Source: Acidimicrobiales bacterium
GTDB lineage: Bacteria; Actinomycetota; Acidimicrobiia; Acidimicrobiales; UBA8190
DNA length: 7,209 bases
Direction: 5' to 3'
NCBI GenBank assembly: GCA_030042575.1
Contig: JASHZK010000114.1
Location: 1-7,209 of the forward strand
Positions 1 through 7,209 of this stretch are shown in pieces; within the stretch, counting starts at the first letter, position 1, and every line of letters begins with the position of its first letter. Below the pieces are notes generated by a model, which made no database searches, was not told where the DNA came from, and saw nothing but the letters and a program-made list of their open reading frames with translations. A program made the position numbers and the translations under genes.

Positions 1-404
1 AGCACTGGGACGTCCCGGTGGTGTCCAACTCGGCCCTCATGTTCGGTTACGGCCGCAAGGACTGGCGACAAGGTTGGGAGGGCTGGACCTACGTCGACAC
101 GGTGTCGGACGCCAACCACGAGCGCGCCGCCCTGCGCCACCGCGCCGCCCGCAGCGCCGCCGGGCCCATCGGCGTGGCCGCCTACGACATGGGCCGACTA
201 CTGGGTGAGGCACTGCGGCGCGCCTCGCACCTGACGCCCGACGGCGTGCGCCAGGCGCTGGAGAAGGTGAAGGCCCTTCCCGCCGCCAGCGGCGGGCCGG
301 GGACGGTCATGGGCTTCGGCCCCTGGGACCACGGCGCCCTGAAGGGGCCGTACCTGGTGCTGCGCACCTGGCGCGCCGGACGCACCGTCGAGCTCGACCC
401 CTGA
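1..404 (+). CDS. ABC transporter substrate-binding protein, branched-chain amino acid type (C-terminal part)
   Basis: The C-terminal part of a periplasmic-binding-fold protein runs in from the left edge; 133 residues are visible in the frame starting at base 3, beginning HWDVPVVSN. This family (Leu/Ile/Val or amide binding, Peripla_BP_6 type) is exported and lipid-anchored in Gram-positive bacteria, and delivers a ligand to an ABC permease. Visible family features are GWTYVDTVSDAN, the helix AYDMGRLLGEAL (from about base 180), the stretch LTPDGVRQALEKVKALPAASG, and the closing segment FGPWDHGALKGPYLVLRTW, a typical last strand pair with the conserved DH. The signal peptide and N-terminal lobe lie outside the window. 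A GTG at base 18 is not the true start, because the frame is open upstream and already reads family sequence. The ligand cannot be predicted. The permease and ATPase genes are not downstream, so any transporter operon lies to the left. The next gene is convergent. Family call confident; ligand unknown. Confidence 0.85.
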   Translation, partial: HWDVPVVSNSALMFGYGRKDWRQGWEGWTYVDTVSDANHERAALRHRAARSAAGPIGVAAYDMGRLLGEALRRASHLTPDGVRQALEKVKALPAASGGPGTVMGFGPWDHGALKGPYLVLRTWRAGRTVELDP

Positions 405-429
405 AGGCCGGTGGGGTCCAGGCCCGCCC

Positions 430-444
430 CCCGGCTGAGCCGGG
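430..444. terminator. GC-rich hairpin between two convergent genes, possible bidirectional terminator
   Basis: A perfect inverted repeat CCCGGC-TGA-GCCGGG (6 bp stem, 3-base loop) sits in the 49-base gap between the stop of the substrate-binding protein gene (402-404) and the stop of the SnoaL-like gene (454-456). The place and symmetry suit a terminator shared by both genes. There is no run of T on either side, so it is not a canonical rho-independent terminator. In such GC-rich DNA short perfect stems also arise by chance. Confidence 0.3.
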
Positions 445-453
445 TCACGCCGG

Positions 454-807
454 TCAGCGCAGCCGCCGGATGTAGATCTCGATCCGGCAGATGCGTCCGG
501 CGGCGTCGAGATCGAACACCAGGACTTCCGGCGTCACCACCGGCTCACCCTCGATCTCGACCGTCTCCGACAGCTGGGCCAGCGCCACCGACCCGGCGGA
601 GACCACACGCTCGACGTCCATGGAGTAACCGGCCAGGGTGGGCATGAGGCCGGCCAGGAACTCCACGTAGGGACCCCGCGGGGAATAGGTGTCGCCGAAG
701 GGCCCCACCCGGACCACGTCCTCGGTCAGGCACTCGGCCACGGTCACCCAGTCGTGACCGGCGACCGCTTCCAGGTACCGCTCGACGACGACGGCCACCG
801 GGGGCAC
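454..807 (-). CDS. SnoaL-like / NTF2-fold small protein
   Basis: A 117-residue protein with the pattern of the SnoaL-like branch of the NTF2 superfamily (polyketide cyclase, limonene epoxide hydrolase and ketosteroid isomerase relatives). These are small cone-shaped alpha+beta proteins, usually soluble dimers, that bind or transform small hydrophobic ligands. Visible are the N-terminal helix VVVERYLEAVAGHDW, then LTEDVVRVGPFGDTYSPRGPYVEFLAGLMPTL (split here as LTEDVVRVGPFG and the helix PYVEFLAGLMPTLAGY), and C-terminal strands with the characteristic DAAGRICRIEIYIR. Length is normal for a one-domain member. I chose the GTG at 805-807, because AGGA (complement of 816-819) lies 8 bases upstream. 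An in-frame GTG at 835-837 would add ten residues (MATTAARTTT) but has a poorer ribosome site; another at 796-798 is also possible. The frame stays open far upstream, but that part is antisense to lhr and reads as low-complexity shadow. Divergent from lhr, convergent with the transporter gene. Catalytic identity cannot be assigned. Confidence 0.8.
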   Translation of the reverse strand: MPPVAVVVERYLEAVAGHDWVTVAECLTEDVVRVGPFGDTYSPRGPYVEFLAGLMPTLAGYSMDVERVVSAGSVALAQLSETVEIEGEPVVTPEVLVFDLDAAGRICRIEIYIRRLR

Positions 808-879
808 CGTAGTGGTCCTGGCCGCCGTGGTCGCCACCCGAGGGCACGGGGTGCCACAGCCGCATGGTGGAATGATGCA
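808..879. promoter_or_regulatory. Divergent intergenic region between the SnoaL-like gene and lhr
   Basis: These 72 bases separate the chosen starts of two divergent genes, so promoters for both should lie here or within the 5' ends of the genes. A perfect hairpin GGCAC-GGG-GTGCC occupies 843-855, 24 bases before the lhr start. I see no convincing -35/-10 pair on either strand; TGGAAT at 868-873 is spaced like a -10 box for a leaderless lhr transcript but lacks the conserved second-position A. The SnoaL-like gene's AGGA and the lhr GGTGGA ribosome sites both fall inside this region. Confidence 0.4.
866..871 (+). promoter_or_regulatory. Ribosome binding site deciding the lhr start
   Basis: GGTGGA ends 8 bases before the GTG at 880-882. 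This supports that GTG as the lhr start rather than the ATG at 754, which lies inside the opposing SnoaL-like coding sequence and would add 42 residues of arginine/glycine-rich sequence with no resemblance to the family. Confidence 0.5.
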
Positions 880-3800
880 GTGCCGCACGTCGCCGGGTTC
901 CACCCGGCTGTCTCCGCCTGGTTCGACCGGCGCTTCCCCGAGGGACCCACCGATGCCCAGGCGCGGGGTTGGCCGCCGATCGCCGCCGGAGACGACACCC
1001 TCGTCGCCGCCCCCACCGGGTCGGGCAAGACCCTGACCGGCTTCCTCGTCGCCATCGACGCCCTGTACGCGGCCCACACCGCCGGCGAGGACCTGACCGG
1101 TCACTGCCGGGTGGTCTATGTCTCGCCCCTGAAGGCCCTGGCCGTCGACATCCACCAGAACCTCGAGCGGCCACTGGCTGAGATCGCCGACATGGCCGAA
1201 GAGCTCGGGCTCGACGCCCCTCCCATCTCGGTGGCGGTGCGTACCGGCGACACCGCCGCCGGCACCCGGGCCGCCATGGTGAAGGTGCCACCCACCATCT
1301 TGGTCACCACGCCCGAGAGCCTCTACCTGCTCGTCACCGCCGCCCGCAGCCGGGCCGTGCTGGGCGAGGTGCGCACGGTGGTGGTGGACGAGATCCACGC
1401 CTTGGCCCGCGACAAGCGCGGTTCGCACTTGGCCCTCACTCTGGAGCGCCTCGACGCCCTGCAGCACGGGTCACGTCCGCAGCGAATCGGGCTCTCGGCC
1501 ACCCAGCGCCCCGTCGAGCAGACCGCTCGGCTCCTGACCGGGGTGGGAGACGACGGCGAGGAACGGCCGGTGACGATCGTCGACTGCGGGCACGCCCGGG
1601 AGCTGGAGGTGGGCGTCGAGGTCCCCGGCAGCGAGCTGGCGGCGGTGGCCTCCACCGAACAGCTCGGAGAGATGGTCGACCGGATCGCCGCCCACGTCGC
1701 GGACCATCGCACGACCCTCGTCTTCGTGAACACCCGGCGGATGTCCGAGCGCCTGGCCCACCTTCTGGGCGAGCGCCTCGGCTCCGACGTGGTCTCCGCC
1801 CACCACGGCAGCCTGTCGAAGGACCGCCGGCAGCGGGTGGAGTCCCGCCTCCGGGCCGGTGAGCTCAAGGCCCTGGTGGCCACGGCCTCGTTGGAGCTGG
1901 GAATCGACATCGGGCCGGTCGAGCTCGTGTGCCAGGTGGGCTCGCCCCGCTCGATCGCCACCTTCCTCCAGCGCGTCGGGCGCTCCAACCACAGCCGGGG
2001 CGGCACCCCCGAAGGCATCCTCTTCCCGTTGACCCGCGACGAGCTGGTCGAGTGCTCGGCCCTGTTGGCGGCGGTGCGAGCCGGCAGGCTCGACGCCACC
2101 TGGCCGCCGGTCGCCCCGCTCGACATCCTGGCCCAGCAGGTGGTGGCCGAGGTGGCCGGGGCCGAGGAGGTGAAGGAGGAGGAGCTCTGGGCGCTCGTGC
2201 GCCGAGCGGCGCCCTACGCCCGGTTGGCACGGGCCGACTTCGACGCGGTGGTCGACTTGACCAGCCAGGGCATCACCACCGGGCGCGGGAGGCGCATGGC
2301 CTATCTGCACCGCGACCAGGTCAACGGCGTGCTGCGCCCGCGGCGCGGCGCCCGGCTGGCCGCCCTCACCAACGGCGGCGCCATCGCCGAAGTCGGCGAC
2401 TACCGGGTGGTGGCCGAACCCGACGACCTCCCGGTGGGCACCGTCAACGAGGACTTCGCCATCGAATCGATGGCGGGCGACGTGTTCCTCCTCGGCACCC
2501 ACGCCTGGCAGATCCGACGGGTCACCCAAGGCGAGGTGCGGGTGGTGGACGCCCATGGCGCCCACCCGACCATCCCCTTCTGGGTAGGTGAAGCCCCCAG
2601 CCGCACCTGGGAACTCTCAGAGGAGGTCTCCGCCCTCCGGGAGCAGGTGGCCGAGGCCCTGCAATCCCTCGACGGAGCTCCCGGCGGACGAGATCGGGCG
2701 CGGCACCTCGTCGCCGAGCGATGCGGGGTCGGTCCCGAAGCCGCCGAACAGGTGGTCGACTACCTGGCAGCAGCCTTGACCCAGCTGGGCGTGCTCCCCA
2801 CCCAGCACGACATCGTCTTCGAACGCTTCTTCGACGAAGCCGGCGGCATGCAGCTCGTCGTGCACGCTCCATGGGGCGCACGGGTCAACCGGGCCTACGG
2901 CTTGGCCCTGCGCAAGCGCTTCTGCGCCACCTTCGACTTCGAGCTGCAGGCGGCCGCCGACGACGACGCGCTCGTGCTCTCTCTCGGGCCTCAGCACAGC
3001 TTCGCCCTGTCCGAAGCCCCCTCGCTCCTGCGATCGGCACGGGCCGAGGAGGTACTGACCCAGGCGGCGCTGGCCTCGCCCATGTTCGCCTCCCGCTGGC
3101 GCTGGAACCTGAATCGGGCCCTGGCCGTGCTGCGGTTCAGGGGAGGACGGAAGAACCCGTTGCCCATCCAGCGCATGGAGGCAGACGACCTCATGGCGGC
3201 GGTGTTCCCGGCGCTGGCGGCCTGTCAGGAGAACGCGCCGGCGGGGCCCGTCGTCGTCCCCGACCACCTGCTCGTGCGCCAGACGCTCGACGACTGCCTG
3301 CACGAGGCCATGGACGTCGACGCCCTGCACCGGCTGTTGGTGGACATGGAGTCGGGGGCCGTGCGGGTCCACTTCGTCGAGTCGAGCGAGCCCTCGGTGT
3401 TCGCTCACGAGATCCTGAACGGCAAGCCCTACACCTTTTTGGACGACGCCCCCCTGGAGGAGCGCCGCACCCGCGCCGTCAACATGCGTCGGGGCCTGCC
3501 CCTCGAACCGAGCGCCCTCGGCCGGCTGGACCCCGCGGCGCTGACCCGGGTGCGCCACGAAGTGGCGCCCGAACCGACGGGAGCCGAGGAGCTCCACGAT
3601 CTGCTCATGTCAGCCGTGGTGCTGCGCTCCGACGAGCGTTGGACGACGTGGTTCGCCGAGCTGGTTGCTCTGGGCCGGGCCACCGTCGTGCACCTGCCGG
3701 CCGCCGCCCCTCGGGGATCGGACGAACTGTGGTGTGCCACCGAGCGCCGCACATGGGCAGAGGCGTTGTTCCCCGGCGCTTCTTTCCGGCCCGACGTGCG

Positions 3801-5169
3801 GATGACGGCGGGATCGGGTGACGCGCCCATCGACCCCGACCAAGCGGCGGCCGAAGCCGTGCGTGGCCAGCTGGAAGTGGGGGGGCCCCTGTCGGTCGAC
3901 GAGCTGGCGGCCCGAACGGGGCTCGAGGGTGGGCGGGTGTCGGTCGGTCTCGGCCGCCTGGAGGCGGAGGGCTACGTCATGAGGGGCCGGTTCGACCCGG
4001 CACGGCCGGACGCCGACGAGCAATGGTGCGCCCGGCGGCTGCTGGCCCGTATCCACGCCTACACCCGGGCCCGCCATCGGGCCGAGGTCGAGCCGTGCAC
4101 GGCCCAGGACCTCATGCGTTTCCTGCTCCGCTGGCAGCACGTCGCCCCCGGCACCCAACTCCAGGGGCGGATCGGCGTCCTCAACGCCATCGACCAGCTC
4201 CAGGGTTTCGAGGTGCCTGCGGGAGCGTGGGAGGACCAGGTGCTGGCCCGGCGCATCGAGCAGTACCAGGCGCCCTGGCTCGAGGATGTGTGCCTGTCGG
4301 GCGAGGTGGTGTGGGGCCGCTTCGGTCTGCGCCCACCGGATCCCCAAGGACGGCCGCGCCGAGGAGCGGCCACGCCGTCGCGGGCCACCCCCGTCACCTT
4401 CGCCTTGCGTGGCGATCTGCCCTGGCTGCTTCAGGCGGCGCGGGGCACGGCAACGGCGGAGGAGCCGCGCCACGGGGCGGCCCGACAGATCCTCGATGCC
4501 CTGCGTTCGAACGGCGCCCTCTTCCACTCCCAGCTGCGTGCCATCACCGGACGCCTGCCCGTGGAGATCCAACAAGGGCTTTGGGACCTGGTGGCCCGGG
4601 GTCTCGTCACCGCCGACGGATTCCAAGCGGTGCGCGCGCTGCTCTCCGCCCACCAGGCTTGGAACCACCGCCACCCGCAGGACGTGCGTCGCCGCCTGGG
4701 CGGCCGCCGGGCACCCCGGACGAGCCAGGGCGCCGAGGGCCGTTGGGCGCTACTCCCCCAGGCCGGTCCGGACGAAGCGGTGGACGAGCTGGCCGAGCAG
4801 GTGGCCGGCCAGCTGCTGGCCCGGTGGGGGGTCGTCTTCTTCGACCTGTTCGCCCACGAGGACCTGGCGCTGCCGTGGCGCCAGGTGCTGTGGGCATTGC
4901 GACGTCTCGAAGCACGCGGCATCGCCAGAGGCGGACGCTTCGTGACCGGATTCGCCGGCGAGCAGTTCGCCCTGCCCGAGGCGGTCGACGAACTGCGGCG
5001 GGTTCGGCGCCTCGAGCACCGTGGGGAGGTCGTCTCCTTGAATGCGGCCGACCCCCTCAACCTCTCCGGTGTCGTGCTGCCCGGGCCGAGGATCCCGGCG
5101 GTGCGCACTCGCCGGGTCGTCTATCGCGACGGTGCCGTGGCCGGCGAGGAGACGGCCGCCACCGCCTGA
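880..5169 (+). CDS. lhr: Lhr-family superfamily 2 ATP-dependent helicase, full length
   Basis: A 1429-residue (from GTG 880) large helicase-related protein, close to the usual ~1500 of Lhr. In mycobacteria Lhr is an ssDNA-dependent ATPase that moves 3' to 5' and unwinds duplexes, preferring RNA:DNA hybrids; it is linked to DNA damage repair. Visible order: entry motif FHPAVSAWFDRRF with PTDAQ (about 7-26); Walker A APTGSGKT (44-51, Lys50); SPLKALAVD (motif Ia); TTPESL; motif II DEIH (170-173); motif III SATQRP (206-211); motif IV LVFVNTRRMSERL (280-292); motif V ATASLELGIDIG (334-345); motif VI QRVGRSNH (364-371). The Lhr-specific DEAD/H-associated region follows, with SRWRWNLNRALAVLRF (738-753) and FLDDAPLEERRTRAV (852-866). 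Residues about 870-1429 match the Lhr C-terminal domain, which in mycobacteria forms a tetramer of winged-helix units plus a barrel resembling AlkZ-type glycosylases. A proline/arginine-rich linker lies near 1150-1172. No frameshift; all motifs intact. Starts divergent from the SnoaL-like gene and is followed 19 bases later by rnz. The start choice is the main uncertainty. Confidence 0.95.
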   Translation: MPHVAGFHPAVSAWFDRRFPEGPTDAQARGWPPIAAGDDTLVAAPTGSGKTLTGFLVAIDALYAAHTAGEDLTGHCRVVYVSPLKALAVDIHQNLERPLAEIADMAEELGLDAPPISVAVRTGDTAAGTRAAMVKVPPTILVTTPESLYLLVTAARSRAVLGEVRTVVVDEIHALARDKRGSHLALTLERLDALQHGSRPQRIGLSATQRPVEQTARLLTGVGDDGEERPVTIVDCGHARELEVGVEVPGSELAAVASTEQLGEMVDRIAAHVADHRTTLVFVNTRRMSERLAHLLGERLGSDVVSAHHGSLSKDRRQRVESRLRAGELKALVATASLELGIDIGPVELVCQVGSPRSIATFLQRVGRSNHSRGGTPEGILFPLTRDELVECSALLAAVRAGRLDATWPPVAPLDILAQQVVAEVAGAEEVKEEELWALVRRAAPYARLARADFDAVVDLTSQGITTGRGRRMAYLHRDQVNGVLRPRRGARLAALTNGGAIAEVGDYRVVAEPDDLPVGTVNEDFAIESMAGDVFLLGTHAWQIRRVTQGEVRVVDAHGAHPTIPFWVGEAPSRTWELSEEVSALREQVAEALQSLDGAPGGRDRARHLVAERCGVGPEAAEQVVDYLAAALTQLGVLPTQHDIVFERFFDEAGGMQLVVHAPWGARVNRAYGLALRKRFCATFDFELQAAADDDALVLSLGPQHSFALSEAPSLLRSARAEEVLTQAALASPMFASRWRWNLNRALAVLRFRGGRKNPLPIQRMEADDLMAAVFPALAACQENAPAGPVVVPDHLLVRQTLDDCLHEAMDVDALHRLLVDMESGAVRVHFVESSEPSVFAHEILNGKPYTFLDDAPLEERRTRAVNMRRGLPLEPSALGRLDPAALTRVRHEVAPEPTGAEELHDLLMSAVVLRSDERWTTWFAELVALGRATVVHLPAAAPRGSDELWCATERRTWAEALFPGASFRPDVRMTAGSGDAPIDPDQAAAEAVRGQLEVGGPLSVDELAARTGLEGGRVSVGLGRLEAEGYVMRGRFDPARPDADEQWCARRLLARIHAYTRARHRAEVEPCTAQDLMRFLLRWQHVAPGTQLQGRIGVLNAIDQLQGFEVPAGAWEDQVLARRIEQYQAPWLEDVCLSGEVVWGRFGLRPPDPQGRPRRGAATPSRATPVTFALRGDLPWLLQAARGTATAEEPRHGAARQILDALRSNGALFHSQLRAITGRLPVEIQQGLWDLVARGLVTADGFQAVRALLSAHQAWNHRHPQDVRRRLGGRRAPRTSQGAEGRWALLPQAGPDEAVDELAEQVAGQLLARWGVVFFDLFAHEDLALPWRQVLWALRRLEARGIARGGRFVTGFAGEQFALPEAVDELRRVRRLEHRGEVVSLNAADPLNLSGVVLPGPRIPAVRTRRVVYRDGAVAGEETAATA

Positions 5170-5175
5170 CCATGC

Positions 5176-5181
5176 GGGAGG
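5176..5181 (+). promoter_or_regulatory. Ribosome binding site of rnz
   Basis: GGGAGG lies 7 bases before the ATG at 5189, the best-looking ribosome site in the window. It fixes the rnz start there. The same frame is open back to an ATG at 5042 inside lhr, but those 49 codons are a shadow of the lhr 3' end. Confidence 0.75.
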
Positions 5182-6168
5182 CCTGAGCATGCGCGAGCTC
5201 GTCGTGCTCGGCACGGCCAGCCAGGCGCCCACCCGCTATCGCAACCACAACGGGTACTTCCTGCACTGGGACGACGAGGGCGTGCTCTTCGACCCCGGCG
5301 AGGGCACCCAACGGCAGATGCTCCTGGCCGGGGTGAAGGTGTCGGCCACCACCAGGATCTGCATCACCCACTTCCACGGCGACCATTGCCTGGGCCTGCC
5401 CGGCGTGGTGCAGCGCATGTCGCTCGACGAGGTGTCGCACCCGGTGGACCTGTACTACCCGGCCGGCGGCGAGCGCTTCGCCCAACGGTTGCTCGGCGCC
5501 TCGGTGTTCGACCGGCGCGTCGAGCTGCGCCGGCACCCGGTGGGAGGCGCAGACGATCCGGGGCGATCGGCACCCATCCGGTTGGTGCAATGCGGCCCGC
5601 CCTTCGCCTTGTGGGCGGGCCGCCTGGATCACGAGCCCGAAACGGTGGGCTGGCGCCTCGAGGAACCGGACGGGCGCACCATCGTCCCCGAGCGACTGGC
5701 GGCCAACGGCATCAGCGGCCCCGACGTCGGCCGGCTGGTCAGCCAGGGCGCGCTCACCCCTCCTGGGCACGACGCCGTGGTGCGTGTCGAAGAGGTGAGC
5801 GTCGAGCGCCCGGGCCAGGTCGTGGCCTTCGTCATGGACACCGCTCTGTGCGACACCGCCTTCGCCCTGGCCGAGGGGGCCACCCTGCTCGTCTGCGAAG
5901 CCACCTTCGCCCAGGCCGAAGTGGAGCTGGCCCGGCGGTTTCGCCACCTGACCGCGGCCCAGGCCGGCCGCATCGCCGCCGAGAGCGGAGTCGGGCAACT
6001 CGTGATCACCCACTTCTCCCAGCGCTATGGCGACGCCGGCGTGCTGCGGGACGAGGCGGCGGCGGTGTTCCCGCACGTGGTGTGCGCCGAAGACCTGGCT
6101 CGGGTGGCGGTCCCGCCACGACGGCCGGCACCGCCGGGACCGTCGGCTCCCGGTGCCCGCCCGCCTGC

Positions 6169-7158
<990 letters not shown>

Positions 7159-7209
7159 GAGGCCGGAAGCTACTCAGCTTGATGGCGGCCGTCGACCGCG
7201 GACGGTGAT
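7159..7209 (-). other. Region upstream of gpsA, possibly the end of another - strand gene
   Basis: On the - strand two frames enter from the right edge and stop just before gpsA: one reads 11 codons to a TGA at 7174-7176, the other 12 codons (ending DGRHQAE) to a TAG at 7170-7172. Either could be the C-terminus of an upstream gene in an operon with gpsA; in many actinobacteria an acyltransferase of phospholipid synthesis sits there, but nothing in these few residues identifies it. No clear promoter is visible. Confidence 0.2.

Noticed and set aside
364..371. Helicase motif VI reading QRVGRSNH (residue positions in Lhr) as a possible odd variant
   Set aside because: The key residues Q, both R and the final H are present, and Ser-Asn in place of Ala-Gly or Ser-Gly is ordinary variation in Lhr relatives as far as I know.
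868..873. TGGAAT as a -10 box for a leaderless lhr transcript
   Set aside because: Lacks the conserved A at the second position, no -35 partner, and a ribosome site is present, which argues against a leaderless message.
754..879. N-terminal extension of the helicase from an ATG at 754
   Set aside because: The 42 extra residues are Arg/Gly/His-rich, unlike Lhr N-termini, and are antisense to the start of the SnoaL-like gene; the GTG at 880 has a ribosome site and begins just before the first family motif.
808..1467. Upstream extension of the SnoaL-like frame on the - strand
   Set aside because: It is antisense to the lhr entry and Walker A region and reads as Gly/Gln/His-rich low complexity; the NTF2-like fold is complete without it.
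1471..2565. Long - strand open frame of 364 codons opposite lhr
   Set aside because: Composition (His, Gly, Val, Gln rich) and lack of any motif mark it as the mirror of a high-GC coding frame. The same applies to the - strand frames at 2617-3597 and 3610-4674.
5172..5186. Tiny ORF ATG-CGG-GAG-GCC-TGA between lhr and rnz
   Set aside because: Four codons overlapping the rnz ribosome site; it lacks its own ribosome site and is better explained as part of the Shine-Dalgarno region.
5057..6076. 339-codon - strand open frame opposite rnz
   Set aside because: Antisense to the conserved RNase Z core, with no recognisable features; a GC-driven shadow.
7189..7205. Inverted repeat CCGTC with GACGG around a 7-base loop near the right edge
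   Set aside because: Five-base stem in very GC-rich sequence containing overlapping small palindromes; too weak to call an operator or terminator, and cut off by the window edge.

Overview
This is a GC-rich window (roughly 70% by eye) with dense genes, GTG starts and a strong G/C bias at third codon positions. It reads as the chromosome of a high-GC Actinomycetota, possibly from the Acidimicrobiia branch. The lineage guess rests on the actinobacterial style of the RNase Z (N-terminal GTASQAPTRYRNHNGY) and of the glycerol-3-phosphate dehydrogenase (TGPNIATEI), not on any marker gene.

Layout, left to right. (1) At the left edge, on the + strand, is the C-terminal part of a branched-chain-amino-acid-type ABC transporter substrate-binding protein. 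(2) Tail to tail with it, on the - strand, is a small SnoaL-like/NTF2-fold protein of unknown substrate. (3) Divergent from that gene, across about 70 bases, a very large + strand gene encodes an Lhr-type superfamily 2 helicase. It carries all the helicase motifs and the long C-terminal extension of full-length Lhr. (4) Nineteen bases after it, behind a good ribosome binding site, comes ribonuclease Z (rnz), a metallo-beta-lactamase-fold tRNA 3' processing nuclease. (5) On the - strand, overlapping the end of rnz tail to tail by 43 bases, is gpsA, the NAD(P)-dependent glycerol-3-phosphate dehydrogenase of phospholipid synthesis. The last ~50 bases may hold the end of another - strand gene upstream of gpsA, which cannot be identified.

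The only pair that looks functionally linked is lhr-rnz, probably one transcript, joining a DNA-repair/nucleic-acid-remodelling helicase to an RNA-processing nuclease. The rest is ordinary chromosomal housekeeping and transport. I saw no mobile element, CRISPR array, RNA gene, toxin-antitoxin or defence island, and nothing that would count as an undescribed system. The findings are therefore few and of modest interest. No gene-free stretch exceeds about 75 bases.
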